NCBI GenBank assembly: GCA_016185305.1 | Contig: JACPNV010000006.1 | Coordinates: 124,001-188,000 of the forward strand | DNA: 64,000 nt | Source of the DNA: Actinomycetota bacterium | GTDB lineage: Bacteria; Actinomycetota; Acidimicrobiia; Acidimicrobiales; Acidimicrobilacustridaceae | Direction of reading: 5' to 3' | Program-made: the position numbers and the translations under genes | Notes under the pieces: model-generated | Seen by the model: only the letters and a program-made list of their open reading frames with translations | Databases searched by the model: none | What the model was told of the DNA's origin: nothing | In this document: positions 54,413 through 64,000 of the stretch, one piece after another | How the letters are laid out: the number at the start of each line of letters is the position of its first letter | How positions within the stretch are numbered: position 1 is the stretch's first letter

Positions 54413-54865
54413 TCAGTCGTCGAGAGCCTTCACGAGGTACTTGGGCGTGTTGTCGGGCGAGATCTTGTACCACGCGTTCTGGATCTTGCCCTTCTCGTCG
54501 ACGAGGAACGCGGAGCGGATGATGCCCATGTACTTTCGGCCGTAGTTGGTCTTTTCGCCCCACACGCCGTACGCGTCGGCGACCTTGTGGTCTGGATCGG
54601 ACAGCAGTGGGAAGCCGAGCGAGTACTTGTCGTCGAAGCGCTTCAGCTTGTCGGGGAGGTCGGGACTGATGCCCAAGATGACCGTGTCGCCGACATCGCC
54701 CGCGATGTCGCGCAGCCCACAGGACTGCTTCGTGCATCCAGGCGTGTCGGCCTTTGGATAGAAGTAGACGAGCACCTTGCGGCCCTTGAACGCCGAGAGG
54801 CGAACGGTGTTGCCGCCCTGATCTTTCAGGCCGATTGCGGGCGCTTTGCTGCCGGGCTCGAGCAT
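54413..54865 (-). CDS. bcp: Thioredoxin-dependent peroxiredoxin (Bcp/PrxQ)
   Basis: 150-aa peroxiredoxin that reduces peroxides using thioredoxin. Peroxidatic Cys44 and resolving Cys49 occur in ADTPGCTKQSCGLRD, the typical five-residue spacing of the atypical 2-Cys PrxQ type. YFYPKADTPGC, SLGFPLLSDPDHKVADAYGVW and the GIIRSAFLVDEKGKI strand match Bcp. The ATG is at 54865. fabZ starts just after its stop, so they are likely one transcript. Confidence 0.95.
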   Translation of the reverse strand: MLEPGSKAPAIGLKDQGGNTVRLSAFKGRKVLVYFYPKADTPGCTKQSCGLRDIAGDVGDTVILGISPDLPDKLKRFDDKYSLGFPLLSDPDHKVADAYGVWGEKTNYGRKYMGIIRSAFLVDEKGKIQNAWYKISPDNTPKYLVKALDD

Positions 54866-54912
54866 GGTGGCGACCCTACTGCTTGGCGGGCATCGGTCCT
54901 GAACGTCGGCCG

Positions 54913-55293
54913 CTACTCCTCCACATTGATCAGGTGGTCCGCAGCGCGCTGGAAGTAGGTGACGACCTGCTGCTGGTCGAGCGCGGACAGGCCACCCTCT
55001 TTCACGGCAGCGAGCATGTGGGTGAGCCAGGCATCGCGGGCGGCAGCGTCGACGGGGAACGGGAAGTGCCGCATCCGCAGCCGTGGATGACCCCGCTCGT
55101 CGCTGTAGGTCTGTGGCCCGCCCCAGAACTGGATCAAGAACAGGGTGAGGTGCCGCTTGGGTTCAGTGAGATCGTCTGGATACAGGGGCCGGAGGATCGG
55201 GTCGCGCTCGACGCCGGCATAGAAGCGGTCGACGAGCGCTTCGAACCACGCGTCGCCTCCGACCCGTTCGTAGAGGGTGGCGGGGCCGGGCAC
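54913..55293 (-). CDS. glbO: Truncated haemoglobin, group II (GlbO type)
   Basis: About 126 aa. Close in pattern to mycobacterial GlbO: LYERVGGDAWFEALVDRFYAGV, LIQFWGGPQTYSDERGHPRLRMRH with the proximal His in RMRHFPF, and Trp in RDAWL at the G8 position that shapes the haem pocket. GlbO binds O2 and CO and has been linked to respiratory or redox functions. I use the GTG at 55293, which gives the GlbO length; the frame continues upstream to 55356 with a Pro/Thr-rich stretch that does not look like globin. It precedes bcp on the same strand by 47 bp, fitting a redox role. Confidence 0.93.
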   Translation of the reverse strand: MPGPATLYERVGGDAWFEALVDRFYAGVERDPILRPLYPDDLTEPKRHLTLFLIQFWGGPQTYSDERGHPRLRMRHFPFPVDAAARDAWLTHMLAAVKEGGLSALDQQQVVTYFQRAADHLINVEE

Positions 55294-55411
55294 GGTCGCA
55301 ACGTACCGGCCCGTGCCCGGCGGCAACAACACCGCGGTGGTGGCCGGCAGCGACACGATCGATCACGTCTCGCGCCGGATTCGGCGGGGAACGAACGCTA
55401 CCCTGGCCGCC

Positions 55412-56065
55412 ATGCCCACGTTGCTCGACTCGTTGTTCACGGCAGCGGGCGATGTGCGCCGGCTGGCTCCGTCCTACGGGCTCTGGATGACGTGGAACCT
55501 CTTCCTCGCCTTCGTGCCGGTGGTCCTCGCGTTCGCGCTGTTCCGTCCGGGCATAGCACGGACGAAGTCATGGTGGTTCGGCGTGTTCGTCTGGGTGCTG
55601 TTCTTGCCGAACGCGCCGTATGTCCTCACCGACATCATCCATCTCTTCGACGAGATCCGTGGTGCCCGCTCCGATCTCCAGATCCTCGGCGAGTTCGTGC
55701 CGCTGTACCTCGCGTTCTTCGCCGCCGGCATGAGCTGCTTCGTGGTCGCACTCGATCGATGCTGGCGCTACGTCAAGGTCGAACGGCCGGCGTGGCGCTG
55801 GTGGAAGATCGAGTTGGCGTTGCAGCTCCTGTGCGCCGTAGGCATCTATCTCGGTCGCGTCGTTCGCTTGAACTCGTGGCAGGTCTTCACCCGGCCCCGG
55901 CAGGTGCTCGCCTCGGCGGACTGGCTCATCGGGCCGTTCCCGATCGCACTCATCCTCAGCACGTTCGTCGTGATCGTCGTGAGCACCATGCTGACCCGCG
56001 CCGTCCTGTACTCGTTCGTGCGGTGGGCCAAGAACGCCGGAAGCCGGCTCCGGCCCGCGGCCTGA
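55412..56065 (+). CDS. DUF1361 membrane protein
   Basis: 217 aa with six membrane spans. The signature VFVWVLFLPNAPYVLTDIIHL, FEVPLYLAF-like (GEFVPLYLAFFAAGMSCF) and GRVVRLNSWQVFTRP are those of the DUF1361 family, whose function is not known. The ATG at 55412 is used. It is divergent from glbO (starts about 120 bp apart) and ends 25 bp before the carboxylase operon on the same strand, so it may be co-transcribed. Confidence 0.88.
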   Translation: MPTLLDSLFTAAGDVRRLAPSYGLWMTWNLFLAFVPVVLAFALFRPGIARTKSWWFGVFVWVLFLPNAPYVLTDIIHLFDEIRGARSDLQILGEFVPLYLAFFAAGMSCFVVALDRCWRYVKVERPAWRWWKIELALQLLCAVGIYLGRVVRLNSWQVFTRPRQVLASADWLIGPFPIALILSTFVVIVVSTMLTRAVLYSFVRWAKNAGSRLRPAA

Positions 56066-56090
56066 CGCTCCGGCAGTAGTCTCGGCCGCC

Positions 56091-57695
56091 ATGGCGGCGC
56101 CGCCACCCACGGCCATCGACACGCGCACGGACGTCTACCGCGCGAACCGAGACGCGATGCTCGCCCTCCTCGAGGACGTGCTCGATGCCCAGGGCAAAGC
56201 GCTCGAGGGCGGCGGGCCGAAGTACGTCGGCCGACACCGCGAGCGAGGCAAGCTGCTCGTGCGCGAGCGTGTCGATCTTCTCCTCGACCGCGACTCGCCG
56301 TTCCTCGAACTGTCGCCACTGGCCGGGTGGGGCACAGATGATCCGCTTGGCGGAGGGCTGGTCACCGGGATCGGCGTGATCTGCGGCGTCGAGTGCGTGG
56401 TCTCCGCGAACGACCCGACGGTGCGGGGAGGCACCTCCTCGCCGACGACGGTCGCCAAGGGACTGCGGGCGCAGGAGATCGCCCGCCGCAACCGGCTGCC
56501 GCTGGTGAACCTCACCGAGTCGGGCGGTGCCGACCTTCCCCGCCAGGCTGAGATCTTCGTTCCCGGCGGCGCGACCTTCCGCAACTTGACCCAGCTGTCG
56601 GGCCTCGGCATCCCGACGGTCACCCTGGTGTTCGGCTCGTCGACCGCGGGCGGGGCCTACGTGCCCGGCATGAGCGACTACACCGTGTTCGTGAAAGACC
56701 GGGCCCGGGTCTTCCTCGGCGGGCCACCGCTGGTGAAGATGGCGATCGACGAAGATGCCGACGAGGAAGCGCTCGGTGGCGCCGAGATGCACGCTCGGGT
56801 GTCGGGGTTGGCCGACGAGCTCGCGGTGGACGAGCTCGACGCGATCCGCCTCGGGCGGCAGGTCGTGAGCAACCTCAACTGGCGCAAGCTCGGCCCGCCC
56901 CCGCGGCCGATCGCCGACGTCGACCCGCCGCAACTCGACCCCGACGAGCTCATCGGTGTTCCCCCCACCGATGTCCGCCAACCGTTCGACGTGCGTGAGA
57001 TCCTGTGGCGGGTCGTCGACGGCTCGCGCTTGGATGAGTTCAAGACCGCGTACGGCACGCAGCTGGTGTGCGGCTGGGCTGAGCTCTGCGGCTACCCGAT
57101 CGGCATCCTCGCCAACAACGGCATCCTCTTCTCAGAGGAGTCCCAGAAGGGCGCGCAGTTCATCCAGCTCTGCAACAAGCGCGACATCCCGTTGCTCTTC
57201 GTCCAGAACATCACGGGCTTCATGGTGGGGACGCGTTACGAGCGGGGCGGCATCATCAAGCACGGCTCGATGCTCATCAACGCGGTGTCGAACTCGAAGG
57301 TGCCACACCTGACCCTGATGGCCGGCGCGTCGTACGGCGCGGGCAACTACGGCATGTCCGGGCGCGCCTTCGAGCCTCGCTTCGTGTTCACCTGGCCGAA
57401 CCATCGCATCGCGGTCATGGGACCCAAGCAGCTCGCCGGCGTGATGTCGATCGTGCAACGGACTGCCGCCGAGCGGGCCGGCCAGGCCTACGACGAAGAC
57501 GCCGACGAGGCGATGCGTTCGATGGTCGAGGAGCAGATCGACGGCGAGTCGACCGCCCTGTTCGCGACCGGCCGCTTGTGGGACGACGGGGTGATCGACC
57601 CGCGCGACACGCGGACCGTGCTCGGCATCGCCCTATCGGTCGTGCATTCCGCCCCTCTCGAAGGCGCCGGCAGCTTCGGCGTGTTCCGGATGTGA
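56091..57695 (+). CDS. Acyl-CoA carboxylase, carboxyltransferase (beta) subunit
   Basis: 534-aa crotonase-fold carboxyltransferase of the MccB/AccD/AtuC class. Characteristic motifs are KYVGRHRERGKLLVRERVDLL, PLVNLTESGGADLPRQ, FGSSTAGGAYVPGMSD, GGIIKHGSMLINAVSNSKVPHLTLMAGASYGAGNYGM and FVFTWPNHRIAVMG. It moves the carboxyl from biotin to an acyl-CoA. The phylogenetic match to methylcrotonyl/geranyl-CoA carboxylases is suggested by the GAGNYGM motif and the AtuA-family neighbour. The ATG is at 56091. The biotin carboxylase gene follows immediately. Confidence 0.93.
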   Translation: MAAPPPTAIDTRTDVYRANRDAMLALLEDVLDAQGKALEGGGPKYVGRHRERGKLLVRERVDLLLDRDSPFLELSPLAGWGTDDPLGGGLVTGIGVICGVECVVSANDPTVRGGTSSPTTVAKGLRAQEIARRNRLPLVNLTESGGADLPRQAEIFVPGGATFRNLTQLSGLGIPTVTLVFGSSTAGGAYVPGMSDYTVFVKDRARVFLGGPPLVKMAIDEDADEEALGGAEMHARVSGLADELAVDELDAIRLGRQVVSNLNWRKLGPPPRPIADVDPPQLDPDELIGVPPTDVRQPFDVREILWRVVDGSRLDEFKTAYGTQLVCGWAELCGYPIGILANNGILFSEESQKGAQFIQLCNKRDIPLLFVQNITGFMVGTRYERGGIIKHGSMLINAVSNSKVPHLTLMAGASYGAGNYGMSGRAFEPRFVFTWPNHRIAVMGPKQLAGVMSIVQRTAAERAGQAYDEDADEAMRSMVEEQIDGESTALFATGRLWDDGVIDPRDTRTVLGIALSVVHSAPLEGAGSFGVFRM

Positions 57696-57697
57696 CC

Positions 57698-59963
<2,266 letters not shown>

Positions 59964-59974
<11 letters not shown>

Positions 59975-61877
59975 TGTCCTCCGCATCGCGAACTGCTCCG
60001 GCTTCTACGGCGATCGGCACACCGCGGCCCGCGAGATGGTCGACGGCGGGCCGATCGACGTGCTCACCGGCGACTGGCTCGCCGAGCTCACCATGCTCAT
60101 CCTCGCCAAGGATCGGCTGCAGAACCCCGACGGCGGGTACGCGAAGACCTTCGTGCGACAGATGGAGGACGTGCTCGGCACCTGCCTCGAGAAGGGCATC
60201 AAGGTCGTGGCCAACGCGGGTGGCCTCAACCCTGCCGGCTGCGCCCAGGCGATCGAGAAGGTCGCCGCCGGCCTCGGTTTGCACCCGAAGGTGGCATATG
60301 TGGAAGGCGACGACCTCATCGGTTGCCTCGACGGGCTTGCGGCGCGGGGCGTGACCCTCGAGAACCTCGACACCGGGGAGAAGCTCGGCGACCTCGGCAT
60401 CGAGCCCATAACCGCGAACGCGTACCTCGGCGGGTGGGGCATCGTCGAATCGCTCAACCGGGGTGCAGAGGTCGTCGTCACCGGACGCGTCACCGATGCC
60501 GCCGTGGTCGTCGGCCCGGCGGCCGCCCATTTCGGGTGGGACCGCACCGACTGGGACGAGCTGGCCGGCGCGGTGGTAGCGGGCCACATCATCGAGTGCG
60601 GCGCGCAGTGCACGGGCGGCAACTACGCGTTCTTCGAGGAGGTCCCCGGTATCGAGCATCTCGGCTTCCCGATCGCGGAGATGCACCGCGACGGCTCGTG
60701 CGTGATCACCAAGCATCCCGGCACGGGTGGCCTCGTCTCGGTCGGCACCATCACCGCCCAGCTCCTCTACGAGATCCAGGGTGTGCAGTACGCCAACCCC
60801 GACGTCCAGGTGTGGTTCAACTCGATCCGCCTCGAACAGGAAGGCGACGACCGAGTACGTGTCCACGGCGCGCGCGGGGCGCCCGGGCCGGATCAGACCA
60901 AGGTTGCCGTCAACTACCTCGGCGGCTACCGGAACTCCATGACGTTCGTGCTCACCGGGCTGGCGGTCGAGCAGAAGGCCAGCGTGGCCGAGCAGACGCT
61001 CTGGTCACTGACCGAGGGCGGCAAGGAGAGCTTCGAGTCGGTCGACGTCCAGCTCACCCGACCCGATCGGGAGAACCCGGCCACCAACGACGAGGCGCTC
61101 GCCTACCTGCGCATCACCGTGATGGATCGCGACGAGCAGAAGGTCGGGCGGGCCTTCTCGAACAGGGTGATCGAGATGGTGCTGGCGTCGTACCCGGGGC
61201 TCTACACGACGACCCCGCCGTCCAGCGCATCCAGCTATGGCGTCTACTGGCCGGCGCTCGTTCCGAGCGACGTCCCGCGACACGAAGCCGTGGTCGGCGC
61301 GGAACGCATCGCCATCCCGCCGGCACCGGGCGCGCCGAAGATGACCGTTCGCCGGCAGTCGAGACGAGCAGCGGTCGGCGACGGCCTCGCTCCCGCGTCA
61401 ACCGCCACGCCGATGCTCGGCTCGGACCCCGCGTCGCTGTCGAACCTGCTGGACGATCTGTCGAGACAACGCGTCGTCACCGACACCGACGACACACCCT
61501 ATTGGGACGAAGTCGAGACGACCCCGTCCGCGCTCGGTCTGGTCATGGGCGCGCGATCGGGGGACAAGGGCGGCAACGCCAACATCGGGGTCTGGACGCG
61601 GACCGCCGATGCCTACGACTGGCTGCGGTGGTACCTGACAGTCGATCGGCTGCGCGAGCTGATGCCTGCCGAAACCGGCGGGCTCGACATCGAGCGCACC
61701 CCGCTGCCGAACCTCTGCGCCCTCAACTTCGTCATCAAGGGCCTCTTGGGCCGGGGCGTCGCCGCGTCGACGCGGACCGATCCGCAAGCCAAGGGACTGG
61801 GCGAGTACCTGCGCGCCAAGCTCGTCGCCGTTCCCATCACGCTTCTCGCCGGGAGCTTGGCATCAACGGACAACTAG
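59964..61877 (+). CDS. AtuA-family (DUF1446) protein
   Basis: 637 aa. Starts VLRIANCSGFYGDRHTAAREM and VLTGDWLAELTMLIL, with NAGGLNPAGCAQAI, EGDDLIG, GGWGIVESLNRGAEVVVTGRVTDAA; these belong to the DUF1446/AtuA family named after acyclic terpene utilisation in Pseudomonas, where atuA accompanies the geranyl-CoA carboxylase genes atuC and atuF. A C-terminal extension (MGARSGDKGGNANIGVWTR..., about 540-637) matches the AtuA-ferredoxin-like fold. Exact reaction is unknown. The start ATG overlaps the biotin carboxylase gene by 11 bp. Three-gene order beta-alpha-AtuA suggests one pathway for a branched or terpenoid acyl-CoA. Confidence 0.88.
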
Positions 61878-61887
61878 TGGTCAGGTA

Positions 61888-61954
61888 GCCCCGGTGCATT
61901 GCTGCACCGGGGCCCCCTCAGAACCCGGCGTGCGACTTTCACCGCACCGGGCTC
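61888..61954 (-). ncRNA. Group II intron domains VI and V
   Basis: Domain V (61921-61954, 34 nt on the minus strand) begins GAGCC with the AGC catalytic triad, has the GGTGAAAGTC GAAA-tetraloop region and ends GGGTTC, matching the near-universal consensus. Domain VI (61888-61913) is a perfect 10-bp stem GCCCCGGTGC / GCACCGGGGC with a 6-nt loop. The RNA core therefore appears intact at this end although the encoded protein is broken. Confidence 0.9.
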
Positions 61955-61973
61955 AAGCAGTCCTCGGTGGGCG

Positions 61974-63667
61974 TCACGTTGCAGAAGGGTCGCTGGTTCT
62001 GCCGTTGCCGGTGCGGGTCCGGCGATGGCAGTGGGTGTGGATGAGGCGTTGGGCGGCGTGGCGTTCCGGCGTGCCAGTTCCCGTGTCGACGGTGATCGCC
62101 TGTCGGCGGACCGCCTTGCGGGTGACAACGAGCCATTGCTCCCATTCTTGGGGGCTTTGCGGTTCGGCGTCGGCGATCAGCAGCAGTTGTCCGCATGATG
62201 GGCAGCGGCCGTGTTGCCTCTGGAGGAGGCGGAGACGGATGCCGTCCAGGGGCGGGGTGTGCCGTTGTCGCCGCCTGGCCCAATAGTCGGCCAGGGTGGG
62301 GTCGTCCGGGGACGCCGTGCCTGGGACCATCTGGTGTCGGACGATGCCGGTCCAGGCGTGCTTGACGAGGTAGGCGCCGTTCTCACGGTTGCCGAACACC
62401 CATCGATCACGTCGGGACCTGTTGAATCGGCCGAAGTACTGGTTGATGACCCAGCGCTTCGGCTTCTTCGGGTGGCTGAAGGTCGCCCACTTGTAGGTGA
62501 GCGTCCATACGTGTTTATCCAGCGAGGCGAACACTTCGCTGGACACCACCCCCCGGTAGTAGGCGGACCATCCCCGGATGATCGGGTTCAGTCGCGCGAT
62601 CACCGCTGCGGCGTTGGCACCTCGCAGGGTCTTGGCCTCGGCGGTGAGCCGTTCCCGGTGCCGCTTGATGGCCGCCTTTGATGGTTTGATCAGCAGTTTG
62701 TTCTGGTAGCGGCGCACGTTGAAACCCAGGAAGTCGATCCCGTCTTCGAGGTGGACGATGCTCGTCTTATCCTCGTTGAAGGTCAGACCTCTGTGCCCCA
62801 GCCATACGGCCAGCCGCTCTTTGACCTGTTCGGCCTGCTCACGGCTGACGCACAGCGCCACAAGATCGTCTGCGTATCGCACCACCACGGGGCTGTCCGG
62901 TTCGGTCGTGCCCCGAATTGAGCGGGAATGACGGTAGCGGACCCCGGCGGCCGCCTCCATGCCGTGGAGGGCAACGTTCAACAGCAACGGCGAGATCACA
63001 CCCCCTTGGGGAGTGCCCTCAGTGGTGGGAGCGAAACGACCGGCCTCGACCACGCCTGCGGTGAGCCACTTGGCGATCAGCCCCTTGGCGGGGAACCCGC
63101 CGAGGGCTTCAAGCAGGCGGGTGTGGTCGATGTGGTCGAATGCTGCTGCCAGATCCGCGTCAAGCACCCACACCCGGTGAGCCGTCCTGCGGCTCACCGT
63201 TGCATAGATGCATTGGATCGCGTCATGCCAGCCACGATCCCCGGTATCCCGAGAGGTCGCCGTTTCCCGTTGCCCTTCGGTATGTACACCCGCTTGACGG
63301 GCTTGGGCTCCCACGAAGCGCCCCGGCGCTGCACCGCTTCGGCCAGAAAGGCCTTGCCCGGTGCGGTCACCATGACGACCCCGTCGACGCCCGCCGTCTT
63401 GCGGCCAACGTTCAGTTCGGTCACACGTCGAACGCTCAACAACGCGTTCGACCGCGACCGAAGCATCAACTTCTGCAAGCTGCGGACCTTGGCCAGGTCC
63501 CCAGCCTGTGACGCCGTGAAGATCCGTTGCCGTAGACGCGCTACATCCCGCTCGGCCCGCCGCCAGTCAATCGACAGCCAGTCGAGCTCGTCGCCCTCGG
63601 GTCCGTTCACCTCGGCACCGCCGGGGTGTCCAACTTGTCCTTCGGTTCGCGTATCGCCGGTCATCAT
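61974..63667 (-). pseudogene. ltrA: Group II intron-encoded reverse transcriptase/maturase, frameshifted with internal loss
   Basis: Two frames encode one protein. The first (about 63667-63194) has the RVT_N region LDWLSIDWRRAERDVARLRQ, GVDGV and VKRVYIPKGNGKRRPLGIPGI. The second frame (61974 up to about 63260) resumes with GWHDAIQCIY, then LDADLAAAFDHIDH, TPQGGVISPLLLN, catalytic YADD in VVVRYADDLVALC, a maturase domain (IIRGWSAYYRGVV, KRWVINQYFG) and a C-terminal zinc-like CPSCGQ...HTHCHRR segment of HNH type. Between the frames the RT segment that normally reads DRxxQ...SYGFRPGR (about 35 residues) is missing and the frame changes, so the protein should be inactive. Start near ATG 63667. 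Confidence 0.85.
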
Positions 63668-64000
63668 CGCTCCACAGGTCCACCTGACCCGCGTCAGCAC
63701 CCTTTCAGGTCCGGGCACAAGCCCGTATCCGGCCAGCTATCCGACACGACCAACGGACGGGCTGGCTATCCGTGTCGGTTTCCTGTCGCCTTTCAGCTAG
63801 CGGCGTTGGCTTCTCGGGTCATCCTTTTCCCGCCGGGGGTTCGGCCTTCCTCACGGTCAGCTCACCGGGCTCTGCCCGGACCGCGTCGGGGTTCCACGTT
63901 CCACACGTACGAGACATGACCGCCACCTGCCGCATCGCAACGGCCTGCCCCTACACCCCGGCACTGCTTCCATCAACCCGGGGCTCAATCTAACGAGACA

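Larger units (their letters stand above)
61885..64000 (-). mobile_element. Group II intron, 3' part (5' end not resolved, may lie beyond the window)
   Basis: A retroelement on the minus strand. Its 3' end is marked by a canonical domain V (61921-61954) and domain VI hairpin (61888-61913); a 3' boundary of the AC type near 61885 is my estimate. Upstream (higher coordinates) it holds a broken maturase/RT gene and, from 63668 to 64000, sequence with many short hairpins that fits domains I-III. Group II introns normally need 500 bases or more before their ORF, so the 5' end is probably outside the window. It sits 7-8 bp after the stop of the AtuA-family gene and in the opposite orientation, so it does not interrupt that gene. 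Confidence 0.85.

Noticed and set aside
63909-64000. Repeated ACGAGACA (63909-63916 and 63993-64000) as a possible intron 5' boundary
   Set aside because: The repeat is short, no convincing GTGYG-type intron start was placed, and too little RNA would remain for domain I.

Overview
The window is high-GC, densely coded bacterial DNA with GTG/TTG starts and many 4-bp ATGA/GTGA overlaps. The gene set (pdtaR-polA-rpsA order, ANTAR regulator, DprE1/DprE2/UbiA arabinose-lipid enzymes, GlbO-type globin, acyl-CoA carboxylases, a Tad pilus without a secretin gene) points to Actinomycetota. A deep-branching, non-mycobacterial class such as Acidimicrobiia is my inference, not something the sequence proves. 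It is ordinary chromosome, with one mobile element at the right edge.

Layout. 1-5.8 kb (minus): gap (cut by the window edge), rapZ, a GT-C membrane protein, a methyltransferase and uvrC. 5.8-13.3 kb (plus): a GT-C protein, nadA, a Wzx-like flippase, a methyltransferase and an AsnB-type amidotransferase. 13.3-26.1 kb (minus): one tightly packed run, GT-C - uvrB - GT-C - GT-C - uvrA - methyltransferase - polyprenyl glycosylphosphotransferase - GT2. 26.1-29.2 kb (plus): dprE2-ubiA-dprE1, making the arabinofuranose donor decaprenyl-phosphoryl-arabinose; coaE is convergent. 29.9-33.3 kb (plus): a histidine kinase/LuxR response regulator pair and two Flp pilin genes, each followed by a hairpin terminator. 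33.4-41.4 kb (minus): Tad/Flp pilus assembly genes cpaB, tadZ, tadA, a VWA-TadB fusion and tadC, with a GT-C gene at the end. 41.7-48.0 kb (minus): rpsA, a methyltransferase with a small membrane protein, polA, pdtaR and a coiled-coil protein. 48.0-52.8 kb (plus): the fatty-acid operon fabD-fabH-fabG-acpP-fabF. 52.8-55.3 kb (minus): glbO, bcp, fabZ, and an ECF sigma factor coupled to an Ogt-like protein. 55.4-61.9 kb (plus): a DUF1361 membrane protein, then a two-subunit biotin-dependent acyl-CoA carboxylase with an AtuA-family protein. 61.9-64.0 kb (minus): the 3' part of a group II intron with domains V and VI and a broken reverse transcriptase gene; its 5' end is not resolved.

How it fits together. 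The left half mixes housekeeping DNA repair (all three UvrABC subunits) with cell-envelope glycan assembly: a lipid-linked sugar initiator, glycosyltransferases, a flippase, an arabinose donor pathway and several GT-C enzymes of the kind that use polyprenyl-phosphate sugars. The middle is a surface pilus system with its own adjacent two-component system. The right half is information processing, type II fatty-acid synthesis and acyl-CoA carboxylation. Most notable: uvrA and uvrC are each translationally coupled to a methyltransferase inside glycan gene runs; FabD carries a C-terminal lipoyl-like domain and is preceded by a 9-codon leader ORF; TadB is fused to a secreted VWA domain; DprE1 has serine where M. 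tuberculosis has the benzothiazinone-target cysteine; and the intron-encoded protein has lost the early RT motifs.

No tRNA, rRNA, CRISPR array or prophage was seen. No stretch over about 300 bases is without an annotated feature except 63668-64000, which I read as 5' intron RNA sequence.
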